Positions 16,316 to 26,033 are shown, numbered from the stretch's first letter. The stretch: DNA of 64,000 nucleotides from Saccharopolyspora phatthalungensis (GCF_014203395.1 NZ_JACHIW010000002.1:248001-312000); one strand, 5' to 3'. Translations and numbers: made by a program. The notes: generated by a model from the letters alone, not told the origin.

Positions 16316-18030
16316 GCCGATCGGTTCCGAACGTGGTGCTGGGGCTGTGCGCGTTCACCCATGACTCGGCCGCCGCGCTGCTGATCGACGGGCGCCTGGT
16401 GGGCTTTGTCGAGGAAGAACGGCTTTCCGGCGTCAAACATGACCGCTCGTTTCCCCGGCACGCGGTGCAGTGGCTGCTGGGCCAGCAGGGCTTGAGCGTC
16501 GCCGACGTCGACGAGGTCGCCTACAACTTCGTGCCCGCCCGCTACCTGCCCGCCGCGATCCCGGCCCCGGCGCAACTGGTCGGCGACCCGCACCGGGCGA
16601 TGGCGCGGTCTCGGTCCTTCGTCAAGGTCGCCGCCCGCACCCACGCCCGGCTGGCCGAGCTGCGCGCATGGTTCCCCCGCGCCCGGGTGCGGGCGATTCC
16701 GCATCACCATGCCCACGGGCTGTACGCCTTTGCCGCATCCGGTGCCGACGACGCGGCCGTACTCATCGTCGACAGCCTCGGCGAGACCGAAACCACCACG
16801 ATCGCCTCCGCACACCACTCCGGGAACGGTCGGCTGGCCTACCGGCAGCGTGAGGCAATCACCGACCCCGCCTCGCTGGGATACGTCTACGGCGCGATGA
16901 CCGAGCACCTGGGATGGCGCCGCGGTGATGAGGAAGGCACCGTCATGGCCCTGGCCGCGCTGGGCGACCCGACCCGATTCCGGCAGCTGCTCGCCGACGC
17001 GGTGCGCATGACCAGACGCGGATTCACCGTCGACCCGCGGCTGATCGCGCTGCGAGTGCTCTCCGGGCGCGCGCAGCGGCTGACTCCCGAATTCATCGCC
17101 CGCACCTGTCCACCTCGGCACAGTGACGAGCCGGTGACCGACGTGCACCAGGATCTGGCCGCGGCTCTGCAGGAGCGCACGGAGCAGATCATGCTGCACC
17201 TGGCCCGGCGGGCACGGCAGGCCACCGGAGCCTCCACGCTGTGCGTCGGCGGAGGTGTTGCGATGAACTGCTTGAGCATCGGCCGAATCGCCGACGCCGG
17301 AATCTTCGAGGCCGTGACCGTCCCGCCCGCACCCGGTGATTCCGGCACCGCCACCGGCGCCGCGCTGGCTTCCTGGCACCACCACAGCGGGCACATAGCC
17401 ACCGGAGCCGGAAACGCCTGCTACCTCGGCCCAGCCTTCGGCGGCCTCACCCTGGCCACCACGCCTCGGCCCGGCGCCCGCGCCCGACGCCTGCAGCACC
17501 GAGCCCGCTACCTCGCCGAACAACTCGCCGCCGGCCTCATCATCGGCGTCTTCACCGGAGCACTGGAAGCCGGTCCCCGGGCACTGGGCCACCGGTCCAT
17601 CCTGGCCTCACCGCTGGATTCGTCGGTCGTCGACCGGCTCAATGCCACCGTGAAATACCGCGAGCCGTTCCGGCCGTTCGCGCCGGTCATCCTCGCCGAC
17701 AAGGCATCCGACTACGTCCGCCTCGGCGCACCCTCGCCGTTCATGTCACGAGCGCACCCCGTCACCGACCTGGCGCTGGAGCGGATCCCCAGCATCGTGC
17801 ATGCCAACGGCACCGCTCGCGCGCAAACCGTCGATGCGGCCCAGAACCAGTTCCTGACCGAGGTGCTCACCGAGTTCGCCGCGCTCACCGGCACCCCGGT
17901 GCTGATCAACACCTCGCTGAACGTCAAAGGCAAACCCATCTGCGGCACCCCGGACATGGCGCTGGACTGCTTGGCTGAATCCGGAATCGATGCGCTGCTC
18001 CTGGAGGACTGGTGGGTGGTGCGCCAGTGA
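16312..18030 (+). CDS. O-carbamoyltransferase (NodU/CmcH/TobZ family)
   Basis: 572 residues, full family length. The N-terminal Kae1-like domain makes carbamoyl-adenylate from carbamoyl phosphate and ATP: LGLCAFTHDSAAALLIDG, the metal-binding HHHAHGLYAF, and CVGGGVAMNC. The C-terminal YrdC-like transfer domain has EAGPRALGHRSILASP and REPFRPFAPVIL. Known members carbamoylate hydroxyls of nodulation factors, cephalosporins, tobramycin and novobiocin. Directly after a cytosine hydroxymethylase, the 5-hydroxymethyl group (or a sugar hydroxyl) is the natural acceptor; this is inference. The start overlaps the previous stop by ATGA, and its own stop overlaps the next GTG. Confidence 0.92.
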   Translation: MSRSVPNVVLGLCAFTHDSAAALLIDGRLVGFVEEERLSGVKHDRSFPRHAVQWLLGQQGLSVADVDEVAYNFVPARYLPAAIPAPAQLVGDPHRAMARSRSFVKVAARTHARLAELRAWFPRARVRAIPHHHAHGLYAFAASGADDAAVLIVDSLGETETTTIASAHHSGNGRLAYRQREAITDPASLGYVYGAMTEHLGWRRGDEEGTVMALAALGDPTRFRQLLADAVRMTRRGFTVDPRLIALRVLSGRAQRLTPEFIARTCPPRHSDEPVTDVHQDLAAALQERTEQIMLHLARRARQATGASTLCVGGGVAMNCLSIGRIADAGIFEAVTVPPAPGDSGTATGAALASWHHHSGHIATGAGNACYLGPAFGGLTLATTPRPGARARRLQHRARYLAEQLAAGLIIGVFTGALEAGPRALGHRSILASPLDSSVVDRLNATVKYREPFRPFAPVILADKASDYVRLGAPSPFMSRAHPVTDLALERIPSIVHANGTARAQTVDAAQNQFLTEVLTEFAALTGTPVLINTSLNVKGKPICGTPDMALDCLAESGIDALLLEDWWVVRQ

Positions 18031-19067
18031 AGATCGGCTACAGCTTCTGGGGATTCCTCGGTCCTGGGATCACTGACACCCCAGACGGCGGGCGCAGCCA
18101 CCGCCGCACCCTCATCGACGGACTGCGCGAAGCCGGGCACGACATCGTGTTCCTGCAAACCAACCGCGACCTCACCGAAGCCGGTACCGACCTGCGGCAG
18201 ACCTACCGCTGGGACACCGGGTTCCCCGAGATCGACGCACTGTTTCTGGAGTGGCGCTGGCCCCTCGCGGGCCGCAACACCACCCCATGCGGCGCACCCG
18301 GGCACACCTGCGACCTGCACCGGCAACAGCAGCTGGTCGAGCACTACACGCAGCACAGTCTGCCGACCCTGCTCTGGGACAAAGACCAGCAACTCCCCAC
18401 CGCCGATCCACTGCGCAGTCATCCTGCGGTGCGGGTGTGCGAGCCAGCGCTGTACCCGAAGCCAGGGGCGCACAGCCTGCTGTTCCCGGTCGCCGACGAC
18501 ACGCTGGACACGGTTGACCCCTCCGAACTCGCGCGAGGCCGGAGGTCATGGCCAGTGGTGTATATCGGTAACCAGTACGGCCGTGACGAGGCGTTCGACA
18601 CCTACTTCGCGCCAGCCGCCGCCGAGCACCACCACCAGGTCGCCGGGAAATGGACCGACACCGACCGGTGGCCGCACGTGCATTTCATCGGCCGGATCCC
18701 GTTCACCGCGGTGGACCCGCTGTATCGCGACGCGCTGGCGACGGTGCTGCTGTTGCCGCCGCGCTACGCCGCCAGCGGCCACATGACCCAGCGGCTGTGT
18801 GAAGCCGTCCTCGCCGGATGCCTGCCGCTAGCCCCGACCACCATCCGCGGGATCGAGCACTACGTGCCCGCCGACCTGCACATCACCAGCGGCCAGCACG
18901 CCACCGAGCTGATCAGCGAACTGCGCCTCACCGGGACAGCCCAGCACGCCGACCTCCTGGCCGAGTGCCTTCACCACCTGAAGATCTTCCGGCTACACCA
19001 CCAGCTGGACATGATCGACACACTGCTGAACCAGCCCCACCCGACACCACCGGGCCTGCCACGGTAA
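18027..19067 (+). CDS. Glycosyltransferase-like protein (GT-B/CgeB-type)
   Basis: 346 residues. The N-terminal part opens like a GT-B domain (KIGYSFWGFLGPGITDTPDGG). The C-terminal half has the donor-domain pattern VHFIGRIPF, then HMTQRLCEAVLAGCLPLAPT, as in CgeB/Glycos_transf_1-like proteins. It is likely to transfer a sugar, perhaps one prepared by the first gene of the operon. GTG 18027 overlaps the preceding TGA. Acceptor and donor are unknown, and I have no close family member in mind; assignment to a glycosyltransferase is moderately sure. Confidence 0.65.
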   Translation: MKIGYSFWGFLGPGITDTPDGGRSHRRTLIDGLREAGHDIVFLQTNRDLTEAGTDLRQTYRWDTGFPEIDALFLEWRWPLAGRNTTPCGAPGHTCDLHRQQQLVEHYTQHSLPTLLWDKDQQLPTADPLRSHPAVRVCEPALYPKPGAHSLLFPVADDTLDTVDPSELARGRRSWPVVYIGNQYGRDEAFDTYFAPAAAEHHHQVAGKWTDTDRWPHVHFIGRIPFTAVDPLYRDALATVLLLPPRYAASGHMTQRLCEAVLAGCLPLAPTTIRGIEHYVPADLHITSGQHATELISELRLTGTAQHADLLAECLHHLKIFRLHHQLDMIDTLLNQPHPTPPGLPR

Positions 19068-19106
19068 ACAACGGGCCCAGAGCCTGACCAACCGGAACGG
19101 AGGACC

Positions 19107-19637
19107 ATGCGCAAGATCATGATCTGCGGGTGCGGCGGCAGCGGCAAATCCGCACTGGCGCGCCAGCTCAGCCAGCGACTCGGGCTGCCGGTGACGCACC
19201 TGGACACGGTGTTCTACGACGACGACTGGAAACCCCTGGACCACGAGGCTTTCTCCGACAGGCAACGCACGCTGGTAGCCCGGCCAGAGTGGATTATCGA
19301 TGGCAACTACGCCAGCACCATGCCGATCCGGCTTACCGCCGCTGACACCGTGATCTTCCTCGATCTCCCCGCGCTGACATGTCTATGGGGAATCCTGCAG
19401 CGCCGCCTCCAGCACCGCGGCGACGACGAACTCTCCCGTCACCTGCGTGGCCGAATCACCTGGGGATTCATCCGCTACATCCTCGGCTACAGGCGCACGA
19501 TGCGCCCGAAGGTCGAAACCCTGATCGCCGAGCACACCAGCGGCACGGCAGTCACCCTGCGCTCCCGCCGCGAGATGCGCCGGTTCCTGCGCTCGGTGCC
19601 CAGCAACGGCAGCCACCCGGACTCGGCGCGCACATGA
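19107..19637 (+). CDS. P-loop kinase, FlaR/adenylate-kinase-like
   Basis: 176 residues with a Walker A loop at the N-terminus (MICGCGGSGKSALARQLS), HLDTVFYDDDWKPL after strand two, IIDGNYASTMPIR and a DTVIFLDLP strand. This is the pattern of the small 'topology modulation' (FlaR) kinases related to adenylate and shikimate kinases. In this operon it could phosphorylate a modified CMP or another small molecule. There is a strong GGAGGACC site, and the end overlaps the next ATG. Confidence 0.82.
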   Translation: MRKIMICGCGGSGKSALARQLSQRLGLPVTHLDTVFYDDDWKPLDHEAFSDRQRTLVARPEWIIDGNYASTMPIRLTAADTVIFLDLPALTCLWGILQRRLQHRGDDELSRHLRGRITWGFIRYILGYRRTMRPKVETLIAEHTSGTAVTLRSRREMRRFLRSVPSNGSHPDSART

Positions 19638-20428
19638 GCACTAACCCGTTCCTGAATGGACAGCAGGAGCTGTACGGGACCAGCCAGCGGCTGGCCAGGC
19701 GCACCGGCGCGCTGCATGGCGCCAAAATCCAGGGCCGACCGGTGCCCGAAGTCATCAGCGAACTCCCCGACCCCGAACGAGCCCGTGCAACCGTGATCGA
19801 CGTCGGCTGCGGCCGCGGTTCCACCACCGCGCACTTGGCCCAGCGGTGGAACCCCGTGCTTCTGGCCGGCATCGACCTCTCCCACGCGTTGCTGGTCGAC
19901 GCCCGACGACGCCTTCCGCAGCAGGCCCGTGCGCGGTTCTTACGTGCTGACTTTCACGCACTGCCCCTGGCCGAAGCCAGCGTGGACGTTGTGGTGGCGG
20001 CGTTCTGCCTCTACCACGCACCCCAGCCTCAACGGGTCATCGTCGAGTTCGCCCGCTGCCTGCGCCCTGGTGGCCAGGCAGTGCTGGTCACCAAGTCCGC
20101 CGACAGCTACCGCGAACTCGACGAGCTCGTCACCGCAGCAGGACTCGACCCACACGCCACGCGCCGGCCCAGCCTGTACGAGACGTTCCACAGCGGCAAC
20201 GCCGAGCACATCACCACACACCACCTCGCCGTGCTCAAGACGGTCAACCACCAGCATGTGTTCCGCTTCCGCGATGCCGCGCACACGGCGCGCTATTTGA
20301 CCACCACTCCGAAATACGACCTCGGCGCCGACGAACAAGCCATCACTACCGCACTTCGTCCCCTTGTCGGCCAGTCCAGGGTGACCGCGACCTCGACAGT
20401 TACTTACGTCCTGGCGGAGCGGCGATGA
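19634..20428 (+). CDS. SAM-dependent methyltransferase (class I)
   Basis: 264 residues. Rossmann-type methyltransferase with motif I VIDVGCGRGSTTAHLA (about 55-70), the acidic motif II GIDLSHALL, and LRPGGQAVLVTKS as motif III/post-III. The C-terminal half is of the kind found in UbiE/Methyltransf_11 small-molecule enzymes. Probably methylates an intermediate of the operon product. The ATG overlaps the kinase stop and its stop overlaps the next start (ATGA). Confidence 0.85.
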   Translation: MSTNPFLNGQQELYGTSQRLARRTGALHGAKIQGRPVPEVISELPDPERARATVIDVGCGRGSTTAHLAQRWNPVLLAGIDLSHALLVDARRRLPQQARARFLRADFHALPLAEASVDVVVAAFCLYHAPQPQRVIVEFARCLRPGGQAVLVTKSADSYRELDELVTAAGLDPHATRRPSLYETFHSGNAEHITTHHLAVLKTVNHQHVFRFRDAAHTARYLTTTPKYDLGADEQAITTALRPLVGQSRVTATSTVTYVLAERR

Positions 20429-21195
20429 CCCCCCGGCGATTCATCAAGACCTACCGCGACGCCCGCGCCGCGGACACCGCACGCGAGCACTACCGGTGGC
20501 TGACCGGCCTCAACGCCGGGATCGAGTACCCGGAAATGATCGGCGGGACCGACATGACCCTGGGCTTCGCCCACGTGACAGGCCGGGCCGCCGAACTCGA
20601 CGATCTCCCTGCTGTCGCCGCCGTACTGGGGCGTCTGCACCACGCCGCCCGCCGGGCAGGAATAGACCGGGCGCAGGTCAACTCCCGCTACATCACCCCT
20701 GGTGGGCTGTGGCTAGCCTCGTTCGCCGGACCCCGCCGCACACGGCTGCACCATCAACGCGATCTGATCCCGGACTCGCCACTGGATCATCAGGACATCG
20801 ACGCATGGCTGGACCACGCCACCCTGTTCCCTGCTGCGATCTACAAAGACTCCAACCCCCGCAACTTCCTCATCACCCCCGACCGCGGTCCCGTCCTGGT
20901 CGACTTCGACTCCCTGACGCTGGCCCCCGTCGCCTATGACCTGGCCAAACTCCTGGTCACCACCGGAATGACCTACGGCCGGCTCCCCCGAAGCGCCGCC
21001 GATGACGCGGTGACCGCCTACACCCACGAACTCGGCGAACCCTGCTCCCACACCGAAATCGCCGTCTGGGCGGAGTTTCACGACCTCCTGACACGCCGCT
21101 ACCTCGGCCGCCACGGCTACCGCCATCCGTGGCCGGCCGTACGCCCCTGGCCCGCGCACGACGTGACCAGCACGCCTACTAAACGGAGCCGCTGA
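20425..21195 (+). CDS. APH-fold small-molecule kinase
   Basis: 256 residues with the aminoglycoside phosphotransferase/choline kinase C-lobe: the catalytic loop YKDSNPRNFLI and metal site VLVDFDSLTLAPVAYDLAKLLV. The usual HxD is YKD here, so the His is replaced while the catalytic Asp and Asn remain. The N-lobe is short. It likely phosphorylates a hydroxyl of a pathway intermediate or the product. Coupled to both neighbours by overlapping start and stop codons. Confidence 0.8.
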   Translation: MTPRRFIKTYRDARAADTAREHYRWLTGLNAGIEYPEMIGGTDMTLGFAHVTGRAAELDDLPAVAAVLGRLHHAARRAGIDRAQVNSRYITPGGLWLASFAGPRRTRLHHQRDLIPDSPLDHQDIDAWLDHATLFPAAIYKDSNPRNFLITPDRGPVLVDFDSLTLAPVAYDLAKLLVTTGMTYGRLPRSAADDAVTAYTHELGEPCSHTEIAVWAEFHDLLTRRYLGRHGYRHPWPAVRPWPAHDVTSTPTKRSR

Positions 21196-21851
21196 TGCCC
21201 GTCACCACCGAACTCGTCCTCGCACGCCACGGTGAAGCCGCCTGCAACGTCGCCGGATTCGTAGGCGGCTCCCGCACCTGCACCGGGCTCACCGACCACG
21301 GCCGCGAGCAAGTCGCTCGCCTAGCCACCCGTCTCACGGGCGAACCCGCCTTCGACGCGCTCTACACCAGCCCCCGCCAGCGCACCCAGGACACCGCCGC
21401 CGCACTGGCCCACGCGCTGAACCTCACCATCCGCACCGACGACGAACTCCGGGGACTCGACCACGGCGCGGCCGACGGCTGCGACTGGACCAGTATCAAA
21501 ACCCGCTTCGGTGGCCGCCCCCAGCGCTATCCGCACCAGCCGATCGCCGAAGACGCCGAAGCTTGGAACACCTATCTCGACCGCGCCAGCCGGATCCTGG
21601 CCAGCCTCATCCGCCGCCATGAGGGCCAGCGCATCCTCATCGCCGCCCACGGCGAGACCATCGAAGCCAGCTTCGCATTCCTGCTCGGCCTCCCGCGCTC
21701 AGAGGCCGAACAACCCGGCATCGTCACCAGCCACGCGAGCCTGACCCGCTGGCAGCAACACCGCAACCGCTTCGGCCACACCGTGTGGATGCTGGCCGCC
21801 CACAACGACATTCAGCACCTCGCCGCTGCAGCGGAAGCCGCAACCGGATGA
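21195..21851 (+). CDS. Histidine phosphatase (PGM/GpmB-like)
   Basis: 218 residues of the RHG phosphatase superfamily: LARHGEAACNVAGFVGG with the phosphohistidine, YTSPRQRTQDTA with the second Arg, and AAHGETIEASFAFLLG with the second His. All catalytic residues are present. It should remove a phosphate from a small molecule, possibly one added by the flanking kinases. TGATG overlap at its start and ATGA at its end keep it in the translational chain. Confidence 0.88.
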   Translation: MPVTTELVLARHGEAACNVAGFVGGSRTCTGLTDHGREQVARLATRLTGEPAFDALYTSPRQRTQDTAAALAHALNLTIRTDDELRGLDHGAADGCDWTSIKTRFGGRPQRYPHQPIAEDAEAWNTYLDRASRILASLIRRHEGQRILIAAHGETIEASFAFLLGLPRSEAEQPGIVTSHASLTRWQQHRNRFGHTVWMLAAHNDIQHLAAAAEAATG

Positions 21852-22708
21852 ACGACCAGAACCTTGAGCGTCTGCGGGCCCTCGCACGCTCCGCCGGCTA
21901 CGACCCGGCCGACATCACCTCACCGCCGCTCACGCATGCCACCGGCACGGTGGTGCGGATGCGCAGCACCGAAACAAGCCTCATCGGCAAGATCCACCGA
22001 TCCCGCACGCTGCACCAACGCGAGGTGAGCGCCTACCGCGACTGGACCCCGCACCTCGCCGACGCCACACCCCGGCTCCTGGCCGTCGATACGGACCTGC
22101 CCGGGATCGTGATCACCGCAGTCCCTGGTCGGCCGCTGGACGAACTCGGCCTTCCCCAAGAAGCCGAACGCGCCGCATTCCGCCAAGCCGGGCAATTTCT
22201 CCGCCGCTTGCACCAGGTCCCCGTCACAGGCCACGTCCCAGAGATCACGTCCTACCTTGCTGAACGCGCGGAACATTGGATCACCCGCACCGCTGCACAT
22301 CTCACCCGCCACGACACCCAACTCGTCCGGCACCATATGCGGCGACTCATGAAGATCACGACAGCACGCGTGACCGCATGCCATCTTGATTTCCAGCCCC
22401 GCAACCTGCTCTGGCATCCCGGCGAAGGACTACTCCGGCTCATCGACTTCGAACACGCACGCATCGACCTCGCGGCACGAGACCTCGTCCGCATGAACAC
22501 CCGCCACTTCACCCACCGCCCCGATCTGAAGGCCGCCTTCTTCGCCGGATATGGGCCACTCAACGAATCCGATGCCGCAGTACTGGCCCACTGCACCGTC
22601 CTCGACGGCCTCACCACACTTGCGTACGGACACCGAAACGCTGACCCCGCCTTCATTCACCACGGCCGCGCCTTGCTCAGCACACTGCACCAGCCAACAC
22701 CCAGATGA
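21848..22708 (+). CDS. APH-fold small-molecule kinase
   Basis: 286 residues of the aminoglycoside phosphotransferase family. The N-lobe has a Lys-containing strand (TSLIGKIHRSRTLHQREVSAY). The C-lobe has the catalytic loop CHLDFQPRNLLWHP and metal site LRLIDFEHARIDLAARDLVRM, all intact. It is the last gene of the operon and its start overlaps the phosphatase stop. Self-resistance by phosphorylating the product, or a biosynthetic step, are the two likely roles. It is not a close paralogue of the other kinase by eye. Confidence 0.85.
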   Translation: MNDQNLERLRALARSAGYDPADITSPPLTHATGTVVRMRSTETSLIGKIHRSRTLHQREVSAYRDWTPHLADATPRLLAVDTDLPGIVITAVPGRPLDELGLPQEAERAAFRQAGQFLRRLHQVPVTGHVPEITSYLAERAEHWITRTAAHLTRHDTQLVRHHMRRLMKITTARVTACHLDFQPRNLLWHPGEGLLRLIDFEHARIDLAARDLVRMNTRHFTHRPDLKAAFFAGYGPLNESDAAVLAHCTVLDGLTTLAYGHRNADPAFIHHGRALLSTLHQPTPR

Positions 22709-22838
22709 GTTCCTCACCCCGCGTGTTGGCCTGTGTGCGGCGGGACCAGCGCCGCGATCAGAGCTGGCTGATCGGATCCCGGCCGAGACCGGTTACCGGG
22801 TCTGACCACGTTTACGCCACGCTGACCAGCAGATACCG

Positions 22839-22876
22839 GAGATCGCGGCTGGCGGGAGCTTCGGGAGAACTGGGCC
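22839..22876 (+). repeat. Third, degenerate copy of the Tn3-type end inside the element
   Basis: 38 bases that match the right terminal repeat at 28 positions, including AGCTTCGGGAG and CTGGGCC, and are in the same orientation as the right end. The outer edge faces the transposase gene, whose stop codon is 3 bases away. The segment before it (GACCAGC region, about 22824-22833) also resembles the extended right end. It makes 10283-22876 a potential cargo unit with its own pair of inverted ends. Confidence 0.7.
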
Positions 22877-22878
22877 GG

Positions 22879-25806
22879 CTACGCGGCCAGGTCGAGATCC
22901 AGGTGGGTGTCCATATCCAGCAGAAACCGGCCGTAGGGATTGACGTTGGTCCAGAACAGCGCGTTGAGCGCCCGCCGATCGTCGTCGGTCAGTTTCGTCG
23001 CCCACTCCGGATCACCCAGAACCCGTTGCAGCAGCAGGGTATTGATGTAGACCAAGCAGCTCTGCAGCAAATGCAGTGCCAGCATCGACACTTCCACATG
23101 CTCCTGATCGGCACCGGTGAGCTTGCCGTCTTTGCCGTAGAAGACGACCTCGTTGGCGGAGTTCCAGTTCTCCACCACCTGCAGCCCGCCGTGGATCTCC
23201 CGGCGGAGATCCTCCGAGGTCAAGAATTCGCAGGCGAAGATCGTCCGCACGACCCGTCCGAGTTCCTCCATCGCCAAGTAGGTGGGGTTCTTCGGGCCGC
23301 CGCCTTTGGTGAACCGGCGCAGCATCTGCTCGGCCTCGGCCGTCCCGAGCCGCAGCGCGGTCGCGTACTTGACCATCTGGTCGTACTGCTGGCCGATCAG
23401 CTCCCAGTTGATCGGCCGGTTCACCATCACCTTGCCCAGCTCCGGCCAGGTCGACGCCGGCGCGTCCGGGCTGTACAGCTTGATCGCGCCGATGTTCTTC
23501 AACCGCGGCAACAAGCGGAACCCCAGCAGCTCGGTGAACGCGAACCCGACCACGCTCGCGCCGTGCGTGTCGGTGTAGTTCGCCTCGATCTCAGCGTCCG
23601 TGCAGTGCCGCAGCAGGCCCTCGATCATCGACGCGACCTCCGACGAGGAGGTGTCCTTGATCTGAGAGTAGATGCAGACCCGGCCCTTCTCGACGTGCCA
23701 GTAGATCATGATCCCGCCCGCCCCGTACCGGGCATGGAACCGCGTCATCAGGTTCGAGTCCCACGACCCGAACCGCTTCGAGTCACTCGCGGTCGTGGTG
23801 GCCTTGCCCCACCACCGCGGATCCCGCGCGGCGAACGTCGCGTTGACCACGGTCACGATCGCACGGCGCAGGTTCTCCCGCGTGATGTGGCTGGCCCGCA
23901 CCCGCCGCAACGCGCCCTCGTCCTCGTCATGCTGCCCGGTGGACACCAGCGCGCGGATCCCCATGTTCGTGCCCAGCGCGAACAGGCACATCAACAGCCG
24001 GCGCCGCAACACATCCTTCGGCAAGGCTTCCCTGGTCGCGACCGACACGAACTCGGACGTGAAGTCGGTGAACAGGTCGGTGTTCTTCAGCATGTCCAGC
24101 AGGTCGATCGTGCCCCACCGCCGCGCCACCTCGGCCTTGAGCGCCGCAAGGTTCTGCGGCTCGGGCAGCTTCTCCAACGCCGGCACCGTGATCCACGGCT
24201 GCCCCTTCTTCGTAGTGATCTTCACCCCGCCCGTCGTCCCCTTGACCATCGCGGTGTTCAGCGTGTCCAAGGCAGCGCGGTGGCGACGCTTGAGGTCCTC
24301 GACGAATTCCTTCGCCTGCAGGGGTTTACCCAGCGCGGCGTAGTGCACATCGCGGTTCTCCTCGAAGTTCTGCGGCAGGTCTTCCTCCGGGTCGCGCCAC
24401 CGCCCGGCGCCGGCCACCCAGATCTCCCGGCGCCGCAGTGCTTCCCGCAACGCGATCAGCACGCACAGCTCGTAGGAGATGCGCTCGACCTGGCCGTTCT
24501 CGTCGGTGACCGCGTCCCGCCACGCCTTGGGCACCACACCCTCGATCGGCGGACGGTCATCCGGGCCGTACACCCTGACCTTGCTGTCCACCGCGGCGTA
24601 AGAGCCGAGCAGTTCGACGGCATCCATCACCGGCCGGTAGGTGGTGTTGTTGCACTGAAAGTCCAGCGCGGCGAGCACCGGTGCCAGCATCCGCCGGTAA
24701 TGGTGGGTGTAGGAGCCGCGCAGCTGGTAGCGAACCCGTTCCCGCACCACCCGGCTCCCGGCGAGCAGCTCCTTGACCAGCTTGCGCAGCGTCTTCTCCC
24801 CGCCCGGCACCACCGGCCACACCGCCGCACGCACCTGCTCGTCCGGGTGCTCCAGCACCGCGTTGACCATCTTGAGGAAGATGCCCTTCTTCCCCGGCAC
24901 CGAGCTCATCTCACCGAGCAGTTCCTTCTCCACCCGCCGCTCCGCGCGGGCGTTGATCTTGTGCACCAGATCCACCAGCAACCCGACCAGATCATCGGTG
25001 ATCTCAGCCTGGCGAACCCAGCACAACGCCGCCAGCAGCGTGTACCGCACCGGCTCGGAGCACTCGGCGAAGTCCGACGGGAACATCCGCGCCGCCCGCG
25101 ACCGCCACGCCGCGATCAGCCGGTCCGACACCCCGGCGAACACCTCGCCCGGCAACCCCAGCCCACGCACCGTGCGCAGCTTCGCGATCTCGCCCAGCAG
25201 TGTCTCCAGCCCGAGCGGCCCGGGATCGGCCTTCACCTCGGCCAGGCGGCCCTCGGACTCCAGCAGCGACTGCATCGCCGCGCAGGGCGCCGACCCCAGC
25301 CGGTCCATGATCAGCGCGGCGAACGCTGTCTCGTGCTGGCGCAGCGCCGAGCCGATCACCCGCTCAATCTGGCCCTCGCTGGGTGGCTCGACGCTCTCGC
25401 TGCGGCACCGCTGCCGCAGCGCCACCTCCAGCCGGTCCCGGTTCTGTTCCACCGGACACTGCTCGGTCGCCAGCCACTGCACCCACCGCGCCCCGTCGTC
25501 CTCGGTCGCCGGGCGGAACCCCAGCGCCTCCCGGATCTGACCGCGGTGATACTTCGCCGAGCGGTTCTCGAAGGAGTACTTGCCGAACTCGGCCGGATCG
25601 ACCTTCACCAAATCTGCTACGAACTCCACCGCCGCCGCCGGCACCTGCTCGCCGTAACGCGGGAACTCGGCCTCGATCTCGAAGTACTTCAGCACCAGCG
25701 CGAACCCCAGCCGCGTAGCGCCGGTCTTATTGCCCAGCAGCCGCCAGTCCTCCTCGACCAGCGTCCACGCCACGATCAGCTCATCGGGATCCCAATCCTG
25801 CTTCAC
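22879..25806 (-). CDS. tnpA: Tn3-family transposase TnpA
   Basis: About 975 residues, the usual length for Tn3 transposases, uninterrupted. The N-terminal DUF4158 DNA-binding domain starts [20 protein letters not shown]. The RNase-H-like catalytic domain has Asp in [14 protein letters not shown], Asp in [16 protein letters not shown], and Glu in the [15 protein letters not shown] region. It ends [20 protein letters not shown]. It cuts and joins the 38-bp ends of this element and probably those of the related small element at 49242. GTG 25806 starts the family pattern; the frame is open to a GTG at 25869. It reads away from the right end, unlike the textbook arrangement where the gene ends at the repeat. 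Confidence 0.95.
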   Translation of the reverse strand: MKQDWDPDELIVAWTLVEEDWRLLGNKTGATRLGFALVLKYFEIEAEFPRYGEQVPAAAVEFVADLVKVDPAEFGKYSFENRSAKYHRGQIREALGFRPATEDDGARWVQWLATEQCPVEQNRDRLEVALRQRCRSESVEPPSEGQIERVIGSALRQHETAFAALIMDRLGSAPCAAMQSLLESEGRLAEVKADPGPLGLETLLGEIAKLRTVRGLGLPGEVFAGVSDRLIAAWRSRAARMFPSDFAECSEPVRYTLLAALCWVRQAEITDDLVGLLVDLVHKINARAERRVEKELLGEMSSVPGKKGIFLKMVNAVLEHPDEQVRAAVWPVVPGGEKTLRKLVKELLAGSRVVRERVRYQLRGSYTHHYRRMLAPVLAALDFQCNNTTYRPVMDAVELLGSYAAVDSKVRVYGPDDRPPIEGVVPKAWRDAVTDENGQVERISYELCVLIALREALRRREIWVAGAGRWRDPEEDLPQNFEENRDVHYAALGKPLQAKEFVEDLKRRHRAALDTLNTAMVKGTTGGVKITTKKGQPWITVPALEKLPEPQNLAALKAEVARRWGTIDLLDMLKNTDLFTDFTSEFVSVATREALPKDVLRRRLLMCLFALGTNMGIRALVSTGQHDEDEGALRRVRASHITRENLRRAIVTVVNATFAARDPRWWGKATTTASDSKRFGSWDSNLMTRFHARYGAGGIMIYWHVEKGRVCIYSQIKDTSSSEVASMIEGLLRHCTDAEIEANYTDTHGASVVGFAFTELLGFRLLPRLKNIGAIKLYSPDAPASTWPELGKVMVNRPINWELIGQQYDQMVKYATALRLGTAEAEQMLRRFTKGGGPKNPTYLAMEELGRVVRTIFACEFLTSEDLRREIHGGLQVVENWNSANEVVFYGKDGKLTGADQEHVEVSMLALHLLQSCLVYINTLLLQRVLGDPEWATKLTDDDRRALNALFWTNVNPYGRFLLDMDTHLDLDLAA

Positions 25807-25898
25807 CGCGCGGACGGTAGCACCCACGACACCATCGAGTGACCAACCCTCTACCGTGCGGTAACGCACCCATTGTGATCACCAAGAACGAGCCCTAA

Positions 25899-26033
25899 AT
25901 GTCCACAGTAGACACTGCGGTGCCCGCATCCTGCGCAGACGACAAAGCCGCCAAGCCCGGACCGGAATCTACCTACGACGACCGCGCCGAGCTCGTGACC
26001 AGCTACAACACCCTACTTTGCACCTGGCCGTAG
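25899..26033 (+). CDS. Short open frame running into the right inverted repeat
   Basis: 44 residues, MSTVDTAVPASCADDKAAK onward, ending CTWP with a TAG inside the right 38-bp repeat. It is divergent from tnpA. No family is recognised and the ribosome site is poor. It may be the stump of a gene truncated when the end was formed, or chance. Confidence 0.25.
   Translation: MSTVDTAVPASCADDKAAKPGPESTYDDRAELVTSYNTLLCTWP

Noticed and set aside
22705..25842. Long plus-strand open frame opposite the transposase gene
   Set aside because: It is a shadow of tnpA in GC-rich DNA: low-complexity Arg/His/Pro-rich sequence, no family features, and the minus-strand frame has the complete transposase with catalytic residues.
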